64,000 nucleotides of DNA from CAYRAV01 sp964422365 (GTDB lineage: Bacteria; Bacillota; Clostridia; Lachnospirales; Lachnospiraceae). The DNA is taken from contig CAYRAV010000005.1 of NCBI GenBank assembly GCA_964422365.1, positions 1-64,000 on the forward strand. Reading direction: 5' to 3'. The notes under the pieces were generated by a model that saw only the letters and a list, made by a program, of their open reading frames with translations, ran no database searches and was not told where the DNA came from. This document shows positions 8,238-17,814 of this stretch, piece after piece (position 1 is the stretch's first letter; each line of letters starts with the position of its first letter). Position numbers and translations under genes: made by a program.

Positions 8238-8430
8238 TGTTACAGTTCAGCCATACCATTCAACTTTATTTTTCAGTACAAAACACATCCATTGGGACGC
8301 ATACCTTACCAAACAAAGTCTGAATGGGCATGAATCTGCTATGCCCAACCAGATATGCTGAACGGATATCATTTGACAAAATATGCACTTTAAACAATAA
8401 AGCCATGGATTGGCTGAAACACGATAACAG
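8238..8430. repeat. Second repeat family, longest copy
   Basis: Begins TGTTACAGTTCAGCCATACC and ends GGCTGAAACACGATAACAG; the ends are imperfect inverted repeats of one another. Related copies are at 6086-6440 (split), 15264-15390 and 63013-63063. It fills the gap between a chemoreceptor and the reductase gene and has no coding sign. Confidence 0.4.
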
Positions 8431-8453
8431 ATAGTTTTCAAACAACATCTGAT

Positions 8454-10034
8454 TTAAATGTAACTTTGTGCTATTTGCAAAATTCTTTCTGGATATTTTT
8501 CCCTGAATTCCATGAAATTAAGTCCCGTATCTGCTACTGCATGACCTAGCTCAGCAAAAAACTCTGGTATATCTTCTTCTAACATCACTCCAATTTCTTT
8601 TCCAAATTGCTCTGCTCCTTCAAGCTCACATCCATTTTCATAAACTGCAAAAGCATATTTAGGCCCATCTTCTGTCGGTTTTTTGCCCCCGCGCAAACCT
8701 ATTATGGCAGTTTGATGTGCAGAACAAGAAGATGGACAGCCGGATATATGGATGGATGGCAATACCCCATCTGCAAACTTCTCTTCTCTTACCCGTTTTA
8801 CACATGCTGCTAATAATGTCTGGGATTTTCCAATTCCAACCTGACAAATATCCGCGCCAATACATGCTGTAGACTTTTCAAAAGCAGTTCCTGAATCATC
8901 TTTTGTAATTTCTATTACCTTTTCGAGTTCTTCCTTTGTCAAATTGATCACATACATTCCCTGATCCGGTGACAAACGTATCTTTACTTCCTGCATATCT
9001 GCAATCGTTTCATATAATTTTCTGAAAAAATCAGATTTTGGAATTCCTCCAACCGGATGGTAGGAAACTGCATAAAGTCCTTCCTGTTTTTGTTTTATTA
9101 TTTTTGTATTTTCTTTTGTATCAGCTTTATGGTTACTGTCATTATTTGATGTTGTACCGTCTTCTTTGGTTCCTGCTTTTTTTATATGATCTGCCGCAAT
9201 TGTAATATCAAGCTGTTCGTGTTCCATATTCTTTTCTAACTTTTCCTTAAATATTTTCTGCAGTCCTTCTATGCCAAGCGTGTCCTGTAAAAATCTTGTT
9301 CTAGAAGCAGCACGTTTCTCATAATTTCCATATTCGGTAAACACATCTACCATTGTTTTAATACAATACAAAATTTTTGAAGGCTCGATGCCCTCTGCTA
9401 CCAGCACTCCAAACTTCGGCTGTATTCCAAGTCCGCCTGCTGCATATACATCAAAAGTCTGATTTTCTTTTGCTACAAATCCTAAATCCCGGAAAGTAGC
9501 ATGTGTTTCATTTTTTTTGCTATTTGAAAAGCAAACTTTTAACTTTCGGGGAAGTTTTACTTTCTTAATAAATCCCAGTAAATAGTCCGCCGCTTCCTTT
9601 GCAAAGGGAAGTACATCAAAATATTCTCCCTCTTCTACTCCTGAAAGGGGAGAACACATTACATTTCTTGGAAAATCTCCACCCCCTCCTCTGGTAATAA
9701 TTCCATGCTCTAATGCCTCCTCTATCAATGCACACACATCTTTTTTTGATAGGTTATGCAATTGTACAGTCTGACAAGTCGTGAAATGTGCCATATCTAT
9801 CTGATATTTTTCCATACTATCTGCAATAAATTTCAAATTTTCTTTATTGATTTCTCCCCCAGCCAGCCGAAGCCTTAACATACTGCGTTCTCCGCCCCGC
9901 TGTGCATAACTTCCAAACCCTCCTGAAAATGCTTTGTATTCAGGCACTGTGATTTCTTTGTTATAAAATTTTTCTGTCATTTCATGGAATTCTTTTAAAT
10001 CTTGGCGAAATTCCTCAATATATGTTTTTGTCAT
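8454..10034 (-). CDS. Nitrite/sulfite reductase-type siroheme protein
   Basis: 526 residues with the two-fold ferredoxin-like plus siroheme/4Fe-4S architecture of NirA/CysI-type reductases. The N-terminal half shows SYAQRGGERSMLRLRLAGG, HFTTCQTVQLHNL and a GGGGDFPRNVMCSPLSGVE segment typical of the family. The C-terminal half carries the cluster/siroheme cysteines as CIGADIC and CPSSC. A polar linker (about residues 303-335, rich in K, N, T, D) separates the halves. The ATG at 10034 has AAAGGAG upstream. The six-electron reduction of nitrite or sulfite is inferred from the family; the substrate cannot be told from sequence alone. No electron-donor or siroheme-synthesis gene is adjacent. Confidence 0.88.
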   Translation of the reverse strand: MTKTYIEEFRQDLKEFHEMTEKFYNKEITVPEYKAFSGGFGSYAQRGGERSMLRLRLAGGEINKENLKFIADSMEKYQIDMAHFTTCQTVQLHNLSKKDVCALIEEALEHGIITRGGGGDFPRNVMCSPLSGVEEGEYFDVLPFAKEAADYLLGFIKKVKLPRKLKVCFSNSKKNETHATFRDLGFVAKENQTFDVYAAGGLGIQPKFGVLVAEGIEPSKILYCIKTMVDVFTEYGNYEKRAASRTRFLQDTLGIEGLQKIFKEKLEKNMEHEQLDITIAADHIKKAGTKEDGTTSNNDSNHKADTKENTKIIKQKQEGLYAVSYHPVGGIPKSDFFRKLYETIADMQEVKIRLSPDQGMYVINLTKEELEKVIEITKDDSGTAFEKSTACIGADICQVGIGKSQTLLAACVKRVREEKFADGVLPSIHISGCPSSCSAHQTAIIGLRGGKKPTEDGPKYAFAVYENGCELEGAEQFGKEIGVMLEEDIPEFFAELGHAVADTGLNFMEFREKYPERILQIAQSYI

Positions 10035-10162
10035 GATAGCAATCTCTCCTTTCTAACTCTTGATTCATTTATTCTTTACTATATATTTTACACCTTTTTT
10101 CTTACATATTCCATACTTTGATTAAATTTCTTTTCATAACAAAGGTAACAATTCATTCATGC

Positions 10163-10235
10163 CAATAAAGCATTTGTCAGTCAAGAGATATATTTTACAA
10201 AAAAATAGATCTCTTGACTGACAAATGCTTTATTG
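10163..10235. terminator. Perfect 27-bp palindrome, 19-nt loop
   Basis: Arms 10163-10189 (starting CAATAAAGCATTTGTCAGTC) and 10209-10235 are perfect inverse copies around a 19-nt AT-rich loop. It lies after the stop of the FtsX-type gene (10276) and before the reductase start. There is no U-tract, so it may terminate weakly or act as a stable 3' end or RNase III target. Confidence 0.65.
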
Positions 10236-10275
10236 ATGGTGTCTGCCATATAGAAATGCTAGAGCAACCCCTTTT

Positions 10276-12660
10276 TTATATATCATCATCAGACAACAAA
10301 GAATGTGGACATAATTTTTGCAGTTTCCCAACTACGAACTGTATACATAAAAATGAAAGAAAAACAACCCCTATATTAGATATTATTTGAAGCTGATATG
10401 GATAACCAAGCTTATAATATAGCTCTGTATGATACCTTGAATAAAAAAACCGGATTCCAATAAAACAAATAATATTTGCCAGTATCAATGCAGGCAGCAA
10501 AATACAAGACAACTCTCTCCGCAAAATGGATGCTATTTTATGATACCCTGCCCCTATTGCATGCATTATGGCATATTCTTTCGAAAAAAATACTGTTCTT
10601 AAATAAACTGTCGATAAAATATTCACAATAACAAACCCGAACATAATAAACACAATAAAAATATAAACAATAGGATACATTTTTTGTAGTTTAAATCGAT
10701 TTCCTTCCTCATGAGTATCTGTCAATATCACATATGCCCGATCTTCAAAAAGCTTTGTAAACTCATTTACATAGGAATCCTCCACATTGAAATATATCAA
10801 AGATGGCATAGCTAACCCTGTTATTTCTTCATAAGTGGAACAATTTACTATTACCACATTATTCATATTTCCTATATCATCTAAAATTAAATCTCCTGTA
10901 TATTTTGTAAATGTATCATCTATTGTCAAACCATCTGTATCCTCTAACTCCAATTTTTTATTTTTACCAGAAAAATCCACTGCATTTTTACCTGATTTTA
11001 TATCATTATATGGCTGATTAAAGGTAATACAATGTCCATCTTTTAGTGGAGTATATACTCTATTCTGCTGTTTATAAAATTCTTTTAATCCCTCCTCTGT
11101 AACTCCCAATAAAACAGCTGGTACTTTCATGCTGTCTGTGAAATTATCATATACAGCATCTCTTAACTCTAAATCACCATCTCCCAAACCTTTTATATAC
11201 TCTTTAGAAAGTCTGTCTTTTTCTATATTAAAATTTGTATAATAACAATAAACCGGAACCGTTTTCACATATTTTGTATCCAAATCAAGCAGCTGATTCA
11301 TAAATTCCTTACGCTGTTCATTGATTTTATCCATTTCCTCATCAAAATTTGCAAAATTAATATATGATGAACTGTCACTGTCAATATCCGCTATATAATC
11401 ATATCCTTTATAATCCACTACCTCCTCAGCAATCATTTTTACAGAAAACATTTCTATATGAAAAGCCACAAATATGACACAGATTGCAAGCATTGTAAAA
11501 ATATTAGAAAAACGCGAAAGCTGCAAATGTGCCGTTGCTATGCTTGTAACGGAGCAGACTTCTTTTTCTTTTGTCCGAAACTTATATTTTTTTTGATTTT
11601 TGACCATATCAGATGAATTTTTATGAATTTGGTATGCACAATATCCATATATAAACACTGCATATAAAACAAAAATTAATATAGCAATCAAAATAATATA
11701 GAAATGAGGAAATTGCTGTTCTATCACCACAGGCTCCATATTATGCAGCCGTGCCAGACCATCAAATAAAACTTTTGTACACAGAAATGCTCCACCTGTC
11801 CCTGTCAGCCCTGCCCCAAAAACAATGCCTATCAAATTGCAGGCAAATGCCATTCTTATTTTTCTCTCTGAAATTCCCACTAACTTATAAATACCAATAT
11901 TTTTCCTGTGATCTAATAAAAGCAGTGAAATGCCATTGCTTATTACAAGAATCACTGCAATTAATACAACTGAGGCAATAAGCACATATTCCTTCAAACT
12001 GCTGATGGTTTCATCTCCATGTGCCCATAGATTAAAATTATAATTGACATATTCGCATGAAACATCATATTTATCCAGTATTTTATCCACATCTGCAAAA
12101 TAGTTACATTCAAAAGCCACTGCATTTGTCTTTCCATTTTGCATACAGAAGCATACCGCTTCCTTTTTACCATTTTTCCAAAGACGGTTTTCTTTGATAA
12201 TTCCTGAAACAGTGTATTGCTTTTCGCCAATGACAATTTTCGCACCAATCAGTTCTTCCTGTGAAAATCCCATTTGGTATAGATACCATGATTCGCATAA
12301 AATCTCATTGCTCTCGTTTGGAAAATTTCCTTGTATTAACTCATATTCTGTAAAATTCAGAAAATCTTCTGTTATATAATCCATTCGATATTCACGCTGC
12401 CTGTCTCTTACATTTTCCCGATAAAATTTCTGGTATCTTACAATATCTTCTGTATCACAAAATCGTTCAATCTCATTCTCCTCTATTCCTTCCACAATAG
12501 CGGAATATGTACCATAAATGCCATTTCCATAGTAAATTAAAAGATCCGCTTCATAATATGTATATAATGTACACAACATAAAAGTTGAAAGAAATGTTAT
12601 CAAAAACAATTGCAGCCACTTCTTTTTACATTTGCAAAAACTTTTTATTAACATTCTCAT
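10276..12660 (-). CDS. ABC transporter permease, MacB/FtsX type
   Basis: 794 residues. A membrane helix at about 15-37 is followed by an extracytoplasmic MacB_PCD-like domain (INSNGI-type small-domain motifs such as YTVSGIIKENRLW). A block of three helices (about 220-345) carries the FtsX-type sequence LLLLDHRKNIGIYKLVGISERKI. A second half repeats the pattern: helix at about 390, a large outer domain, and three final helices starting near 665 with FFSKEYAIMHAIGAGYHKI. This double architecture is usual for Gram-positive BceB/MacB-like exporters for peptides or antimicrobials. It overlaps the ATPase gene by 4 nt (ATGA), so they form one transporter. Cargo unknown; no BceRS-type two-component system is adjacent. 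Confidence 0.9.
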   Translation of the reverse strand: MRMLIKSFCKCKKKWLQLFLITFLSTFMLCTLYTYYEADLLIYYGNGIYGTYSAIVEGIEENEIERFCDTEDIVRYQKFYRENVRDRQREYRMDYITEDFLNFTEYELIQGNFPNESNEILCESWYLYQMGFSQEELIGAKIVIGEKQYTVSGIIKENRLWKNGKKEAVCFCMQNGKTNAVAFECNYFADVDKILDKYDVSCEYVNYNFNLWAHGDETISSLKEYVLIASVVLIAVILVISNGISLLLLDHRKNIGIYKLVGISERKIRMAFACNLIGIVFGAGLTGTGGAFLCTKVLFDGLARLHNMEPVVIEQQFPHFYIILIAILIFVLYAVFIYGYCAYQIHKNSSDMVKNQKKYKFRTKEKEVCSVTSIATAHLQLSRFSNIFTMLAICVIFVAFHIEMFSVKMIAEEVVDYKGYDYIADIDSDSSSYINFANFDEEMDKINEQRKEFMNQLLDLDTKYVKTVPVYCYYTNFNIEKDRLSKEYIKGLGDGDLELRDAVYDNFTDSMKVPAVLLGVTEEGLKEFYKQQNRVYTPLKDGHCITFNQPYNDIKSGKNAVDFSGKNKKLELEDTDGLTIDDTFTKYTGDLILDDIGNMNNVVIVNCSTYEEITGLAMPSLIYFNVEDSYVNEFTKLFEDRAYVILTDTHEEGNRFKLQKMYPIVYIFIVFIMFGFVIVNILSTVYLRTVFFSKEYAIMHAIGAGYHKIASILRRELSCILLPALILANIICFIGIRFFYSRYHTELYYKLGYPYQLQIISNIGVVFLSFLCIQFVVGKLQKLCPHSLLSDDDI

Positions 12661-13334
12661 TTTATTTCACCATCCTGCAGTTTATAAATCGTTTCTGCCT
12701 GCATTGCAAACTTTTCCTCATGTGTTACATAAATCAGACATGTCTGATATTCCTCTGCATAATTTCTGAGCAGCTGATAGATATTAGATGCATTTTCTGT
12801 ATCTAAATTCCCTGTCGGTTCATCCGCAAATATCACCTTTGGTTTAGATAAAACTGCTCTGGCTACAGCAACTCTTTGCTGCTCTCCGCCTGAAAGCTGA
12901 TGCGGATAACGATTTAATTGTTCCCACAAACCACACATCTCTATTACATCATCAAAGAAAGATGTATCGTATTTTTCTTTCCTTCCTTTTTCTTTTTTAT
13001 CTTTAAAATATGCCGGAAATATAATGTTATTTTTTACAGTAAGCGTAGAAATCAAATGAAATGCCTGAAAGACAAAACCAAACTGATTCAATCGTATCTC
13101 TGCCTGCTGTTTCTTTTTCAGGCTTGTCAGACAAGTTTCATCTAAAAAAACCTGCCCTTCACTTGGATGATCCAAACAGCCCATAATATTTAATAGGGTG
13201 CTTTTTCCAGAACCGGATGCACCCGTAATTGCTACAATTTCTCTATCACCTATTTCTATATTAATGTTTTTTAACACTTCTCTGGATTTTAATCCATCTG
13301 CATATTCCTTATGTATATTCTGTAATCTTAGCAT
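12657..13334 (-). CDS. ABC transporter ATP-binding protein (MacB/LolD type)
   Basis: 225 residues, the energising subunit of the exporter with the permease at 10276-12660. All key motifs are present: Walker A GASGSGKST, Q-loop FQAFHLI, signature LSGGEQQRV, Walker B VIFADEPTGNLD and switch histidine in VTHEEKF. The GNLD/LolD-type D-loop and small size fit the macrolide/lipoprotein exporter class. It begins 14 nt after the membrane-anchored protein gene (13349-13945) and overlaps the permease, so the three are very likely one operon. Confidence 0.95.
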   Translation of the reverse strand: MLRLQNIHKEYADGLKSREVLKNINIEIGDREIVAITGASGSGKSTLLNIMGCLDHPSEGQVFLDETCLTSLKKKQQAEIRLNQFGFVFQAFHLISTLTVKNNIIFPAYFKDKKEKGRKEKYDTSFFDDVIEMCGLWEQLNRYPHQLSGGEQQRVAVARAVLSKPKVIFADEPTGNLDTENASNIYQLLRNYAEEYQTCLIYVTHEEKFAMQAETIYKLQDGEIK

Positions 13335-13348
13335 GCGAAATCTCCCTC

Positions 13349-13945
13349 TTATTCTTGTTCCTCTTTCTCGTCTATTCGATAATGGATTGGTGTATTTTCA
13401 TTAATAGGACAAGACATCTTTTCTGTTTTATCATTAATGGTATACAATAAAGATACTTCTATTCCTCTGACTGCTTTTTCTATTTCCTCTTTATTTAGGT
13501 CTCCAACATACATAAGAACTCTCCTATAACAGTTTGTCTTTATCTCAAATGCATCCAGTCTCATTGGAAATGGTATCTTATATGAATAAATAAAATGGTC
13601 ACTATATTCATTAAATTTTTCATATATGACTTCTATATTAGAACACCCTGAAATAGAGTTTCTATATAAGTCAAACTCATATTGTATGTAGATATAATCT
13701 TCTTTTTGATCAGAAGGTAATTTTTCTCCTTTATACATAATCTGATAATCATTTGTCTTCTCCTTCACATATTCCCATTCCATATCAATGGTTTCACCAT
13801 CTATTTCTTTATATGAATAAACAACAATGTAGGGTTTTGTAATAATAATCGGCTCAGTAAATATAAACACACGAGCACAGATTCCAAGGAGGATTATTCC
13901 AATCACTATCCCTATGACAATTTTTTTTATTTTTTGCTTTTTCAT
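13349..13945 (-). CDS. Membrane-anchored protein of unknown function
   Basis: 198 residues. A basic N terminus (MKKQKIKK) is followed by one hydrophobic segment at about 9-29 and a domain predicted outside the membrane, rich in Tyr, Glu and Ile and in beta-type strands. I recognise no family. GGAAAG lies 6 nt before the ATG. It is the first gene of a unit with the ABC ATPase and FtsX-type permease, 14 nt upstream of the ATPase, so it may be an accessory of that exporter, in the role adaptor proteins have in MacA/MacB-type systems. It lacks the biotinyl-lipoyl or coiled-coil sequence of a true MacA, so that role is only suggested by position. Confidence 0.75.
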   Translation of the reverse strand: MKKQKIKKIVIGIVIGIILLGICARVFIFTEPIIITKPYIVVYSYKEIDGETIDMEWEYVKEKTNDYQIMYKGEKLPSDQKEDYIYIQYEFDLYRNSISGCSNIEVIYEKFNEYSDHFIYSYKIPFPMRLDAFEIKTNCYRRVLMYVGDLNKEEIEKAVRGIEVSLLYTINDKTEKMSCPINENTPIHYRIDEKEEQE

Positions 13946-14099
13946 TCTACTTTCCTAACTTTCTACCATAACTAACATAGTATTTTTTGACTACTTTGAA
14001 TTACAGATAAAGCCAAGTTAGAAAAGACTGCTTGCAGACTCTTTTCTAATCTTACTTATACCCATAGAATTGATACCTAAAATGAATAGTTCAACACTT

Positions 14100-14888
14100 T
14101 TATTTATCACAAACTGCAAAATATGCCTCTCCTGGATGGATAATAGCATATCGGTATTCTTTAACCTCAGACGATTCACTTGCAGTTTCTTTATTATCTG
14201 CTGCTAACTCATTCAAACTTGCATTATACTGATTATTCGTATGTCCACAATAATATATATCATTTCCTACAATTTTTGTAATAATAATGGAATGATCATA
14301 TTTTCCATCCCCATTTGTGTCCATCTGTACAATATCCCCAAGCATTAAATTATAATCTTTCAACCATTTTTTTGCATTAAATTTCACCTTTTTATGTATA
14401 GTGGCAGTTTTTACGTTCTTTCTTATATAATGGTATAATCCCAAATCAAGTGGTCTAATATTATAATATTGTTGTACACATACCCATGAAGTTGTATAAC
14501 GGTACTTATATCCTCCCTTTTTCTTTGCTACTTTATGATGATACCATTCTTTCACTGTTTTTTCACTGCTTGTCTGCTGCAGGTCTGTATAAGAACCATG
14601 CATTTTATATCCTCCAGCTAATAAACATTGTGAAACAAAATTCGTACAATCCGAAGCAAGACTGGCATAATTTGTATTATAATTATTTTTACCATATGGG
14701 CTGTCACTGGCACCATTATACTTCTTTGCATATGATGTTGCTGCAAAGATTTCATACCTTGCATTTGTATTATCCTCTTCTTTCTGTTCTTTTTTTGCAT
14801 ACACTCCATTTAGCGGACTGCTAACCATCACTATCAAAGCTGCTATTAACATAATCACTCTGTTTGTACTCTTTCTACTTTTTTTCAT
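14100..14888 (-). CDS. Secreted Amidase_6-type cysteine hydrolase
   Basis: 262 residues with an N-terminal signal peptide (basic start, hydrophobic VIMLIAALIVMVSS, likely cleavage after VYA near residue 31). The mature domain begins YEIFAATSYAKKYNG and carries SDCTNFVSQCLLAGG, the Cys motif of putative amidase domain PF12671. Later it has GDIVQMDTNGDGKYDHSIIITK, giving the His, and YYCGHTN. These are the conserved Cys/His parts of this NlpC/P60-like cell-wall or secreted amidase group. The substrate is unknown. AAGGAG lies before the ATG, and an AT-rich region with a good promoter (14950-14978) is upstream. The gene stands alone. Confidence 0.87.
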   Translation of the reverse strand: MKKSRKSTNRVIMLIAALIVMVSSPLNGVYAKKEQKEEDNTNARYEIFAATSYAKKYNGASDSPYGKNNYNTNYASLASDCTNFVSQCLLAGGYKMHGSYTDLQQTSSEKTVKEWYHHKVAKKKGGYKYRYTTSWVCVQQYYNIRPLDLGLYHYIRKNVKTATIHKKVKFNAKKWLKDYNLMLGDIVQMDTNGDGKYDHSIIITKIVGNDIYYCGHTNNQYNASLNELAADNKETASESSEVKEYRYAIIHPGEAYFAVCDK

Positions 14889-14949
14889 TTTCTCTTTCTC
14901 CTTATATGTATTTTTTACTTTTTATTTATATATTTACAATTATTTTTAC

Positions 14950-14978
14950 ACATTAACATACTATTTTAATTGTGTCAA
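14950..14978 (-). promoter_or_regulatory. Promoter of the secreted amidase gene
   Basis: Minus strand: a consensus TTGACA (14978-14973), a 17-nt spacer and TAATGT (14955-14950). Transcription would start near 14943, about 55 nt before the ATG. The -10 is imperfect. Confidence 0.5.
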
Positions 14979-15425
14979 TATTATTTTTGCACTATCTTCC
15001 TATTTTATTGGCAAGAAATAAAAAATAGCACTATTTGTTTACTTTTTTATCATTTATAGCATTTGGAATTTTATATTATAATTAAGCAGCAAATAACTAT
15101 CGCATAAGCCAAATTCTTGTAGTTTCTTTATTATTCTCCTCTTTTTTGCTTTTTCTTATTTTATGTATTTTTTAATATTTATGTATTATAAATATATATG
15201 TGCTACAATATTTTATTATAACGTTTTTTTTATGTCAATACTTTTTTATAATATTCAAGACAAATGTAACAGTTCAATCATGCCATTCATACTTTATTTT
15301 CAGTGCAAAGCACATCTATTGTGGTATGCCTGAATGGGTATCATTTCCCAGAATGTATATTGTCACAAAAAAATTTACAGTTTTTGGCTGGTAAATTATT
15401 CATGTTAGACATTCACCCTATAGAA
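14979..15425. other. AT-rich intergenic region
   Basis: No gene seen. The DNA is strongly AT-rich and contains, at 15264-15390, a copy of the second repeat family (TGTAACAGTTCAATCATGCC...TTTTTGGCTGG), related to the copies at 8238-8430 and 63013-63063. Confidence 0.5.
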
Positions 15426-15489
15426 CAGAATAAACGCATAAACGAGATGAGAGTCCATCGCCTCTCATTTCGTCTATGCGTTTATTCTG
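15426..15489. terminator. 28-bp near-perfect palindrome
   Basis: Arms 15426-15453 (starting CAGAATAAACGCATAAACGA) and 15462-15489 match with two mismatches around an 8-nt loop. It lies about 70 nt past the chemoreceptor stop at 15557. It has no U-tract, like the palindromes at 10163-10235 and 62947-63008. Confidence 0.6.
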
Positions 15490-15556
15490 TATATATAAGT
15501 ATATCCATATTTACCAAAGAGATGCCAAGCAGGTTTATTACTTGCACGAATCAAAT

Positions 15557-17599
15557 CTACAACTTAAATTCTGCTATCATCTCTGTCAAGCTCTGGGATT
15601 GTGCGGAAAGTTCTTCACTTGCTGCCGCACTTTCTTCTGCCATAGCAGAATTATCCGATATTACTTCTGATACCTGTTCTAATGCCAGCCGTATCTGGTC
15701 GATACCTTCACTTTGGGTTTTTGCTGCTTCAGCAATATTCTCTAATACTTCTTGCAGTGTAATAATATGCTCTAATGCCTGCTGCATCTCTGTTGCACTT
15801 TCATTCACAATGCTTTTTCCTTTATTGACTGCCGCTAGGGAATTTTGAATTAGAGATGTAGAAGTCTGCACTGCACCCATACTTTCATTTGCAAGGCTTC
15901 CTACTTCACCTGCTACAACCGAAAAACCACGTCCCATATCTCCTGCTTTTGCAGCCTCTATGGAAGCATTCAATGATAAAAGCGTTGTCTGATCTGCGAT
16001 TTCTTCAATTGTTGTAATAATATTTTCAATTTCATTAGAACACTTGCTGATTTCATTCATTGCCTCTACAGCTTTTTCCATCTGGGAGTTGCTGAATACA
16101 ATTTCCTGTCCCATATCTGTCATACGCTGCCTTGCATCTTCTGCAAATTTTGCAGTAGAATTAACTTGTGATGCAATTTCTGTTATGGAAGCCTGTAATT
16201 GCTGAATTGCTGCTGCCTGCGATGTTGCTCCTTCTGCCAAAGATTGTGCTCCTGTAGCAATCTGTTCTGAACCACCAGACACCTGCTGGGAAGCTTCCTC
16301 TATATTATAAAGTGTTGTAGTGAGACGTGATGATAAGTTTTCTAACCCTGACTTTATTTTCTGAAATTCCCCTGCATATTCCTGTTTTAGCTCAAAACAA
16401 AGATTCCCTCCTGCAACTTCATTTAATACTTCTGTAATCTCATCTATATATTTAATATAATCTTTTAGTCTTACCACTGTTTTATTAAGAGCAGCAGCTA
16501 CCGCTCCTACTTCATCTTTAGATGATAGATCCACTTCTACATCCAAATCACCTTCTGCAATTTTTCCTGCTGCTTTCTCAAGAGATTTCAATGGTTTTAC
16601 AATTCCAGCAGAAATTTTATTAATAATAATAACCAATGCTACAACTGCTAGTAAGAAAAATCCTCCTACTGCTGCAAAAAGCCAATATATCGCTGCATTA
16701 TATTCTGCATTTGGCATACCACTCAAAACGGACCACCCTGTATCTTCCATCACAGCATAATAGCCATGCTGCTTTTTTCCATTCCAGCGATATGTCAATT
16801 CTTCATTTTGTTTTGCTGCAAAAGCATCTTGTGCTTTTTTGTCTATCTTCAAATCCATAAAAGATGTATTGATGATGCTTTCATCAGATGCATACATAAC
16901 TGTTCCGTTTTTTGTCATCAACATGAAAAATCCTGATTTGCCAAATTTATATTCTGACATCATATCTGAAATAGTGTCAATGGAAACATCTACTGCTGCA
17001 ACACCAATCAACTCACCATTATCACTGTGTACCGGTGATATTACACTTGCCACCATTTTACCGGTAGAAGAATTCTGATAAGGCTCTGTCACAATAGTAG
17101 TATCTGCTTCTACAACCTCTGTATACCAGCCTCTACTAGTAATATCCCATTTTCCTATCTCTGAAATATATCCACTCACTTCATCTTCCATACATTGACT
17201 AGAATCAATATCTGCAATCCAACAAACTAAAATGTTTTCCTCATCGGTATGAAATGTATTTGTCATCGTTTTCCGAACGGAAGCAAATTGTTCTGCTTCT
17301 GTTATTTTGTTATCCTTTTTTATTGTTTCCAATAAATTCTTTATCTCGTTGTTAGCAGAAAGCTGCCTGGTAGTTTCCATATATCTAGTAAAATACTCAC
17401 TAATCCTGTTTGATACCTGTCCTGATTCCGCAGTAATCTCATCTGTACGAATGTCACTGACAGCAGCCCTTACAATCATTAAAATTAATACAGCTACAAT
17501 AATGAGAATCAGAACAGTAGGTGTCACAATCCCCCTCATCATATTTTCTTTTATTCCAGCACTTTTTTGCCTTGCTTGTATCTTTTTTACCTCATTCAT
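15557..17599 (-). CDS. Methyl-accepting chemotaxis protein with dCache sensor (amino-acid type)
   Basis: 680 residues. A membrane segment at about 24-45 is followed by a large dCache_1 sensor (about 55-300), a second helix (about 306-328), HAMP (EGDLDVEVDLSSKDEVGAVA) and a signalling domain with the tip DQTTLLSLNASIEAAKAGD...GRGFSVVAGEVGSLA. The sensor has W..SRGWY, then a Tyr 15 residues later (EPY) and an Asp in GVAAVDVS. This resembles the R.WY...Y...D signature of amino-acid-binding dCache domains (dCache_1AA), with Glu where the motif often has Asp after WY. Amino-acid sensing is therefore likely but not shown. AAGGGGG lies before the ATG. A palindrome overlaps the promoter region (17643-17660). 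Confidence 0.93.
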   Translation of the reverse strand: MNEVKKIQARQKSAGIKENMMRGIVTPTVLILIIVAVLILMIVRAAVSDIRTDEITAESGQVSNRISEYFTRYMETTRQLSANNEIKNLLETIKKDNKITEAEQFASVRKTMTNTFHTDEENILVCWIADIDSSQCMEDEVSGYISEIGKWDITSRGWYTEVVEADTTIVTEPYQNSSTGKMVASVISPVHSDNGELIGVAAVDVSIDTISDMMSEYKFGKSGFFMLMTKNGTVMYASDESIINTSFMDLKIDKKAQDAFAAKQNEELTYRWNGKKQHGYYAVMEDTGWSVLSGMPNAEYNAAIYWLFAAVGGFFLLAVVALVIIINKISAGIVKPLKSLEKAAGKIAEGDLDVEVDLSSKDEVGAVAAALNKTVVRLKDYIKYIDEITEVLNEVAGGNLCFELKQEYAGEFQKIKSGLENLSSRLTTTLYNIEEASQQVSGGSEQIATGAQSLAEGATSQAAAIQQLQASITEIASQVNSTAKFAEDARQRMTDMGQEIVFSNSQMEKAVEAMNEISKCSNEIENIITTIEEIADQTTLLSLNASIEAAKAGDMGRGFSVVAGEVGSLANESMGAVQTSTSLIQNSLAAVNKGKSIVNESATEMQQALEHIITLQEVLENIAEAAKTQSEGIDQIRLALEQVSEVISDNSAMAEESAAASEELSAQSQSLTEMIAEFKL

Positions 17600-17642
17600 A
17601 TTGTATTCCCCCTTTATATGTTATAGCAAACCTACCATTCAA

Positions 17643-17660
17643 TTATAATCGTGATTATAA
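17643..17660 (-). promoter_or_regulatory. Palindromic operator candidate upstream of chemoreceptor
   Basis: TTATAATC-GT-GATTATAA, an 8+2+8 perfect dyad. On the minus strand its second half supplies a TATAAT-like -10, with TTGTAA 16 nt before it. A protein bound here would cover the promoter of the chemoreceptor at 15557-17599. AT-rich dyads do arise by chance. Confidence 0.4.
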
Positions 17661-17766
17661 GTTTTACAAAAAACTATTTTTAGTTTTTTTGCAAAATCAT
17701 TTTTTACTATTTAAAGTAAACATAACTATTGTTCAATGAAATATACCTTAAACATATGAAAAAATA

Positions 17767-17802
17767 ACCGCAATATCGTGACACACTCTACGATATTGCG
17801 GT
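17767..17802 (-). terminator. Rho-independent terminator of the third chemoreceptor
   Basis: A 13-bp perfect stem (ACCGCAATATCGT / ACGATATTGCGGT) with a 10-nt loop, 12 nt after the stop at 17815, followed on the minus strand by TTATTTTTT. A textbook terminator. Confidence 0.85.
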
Positions 17803-17814
17803 CAAAGATAATTA

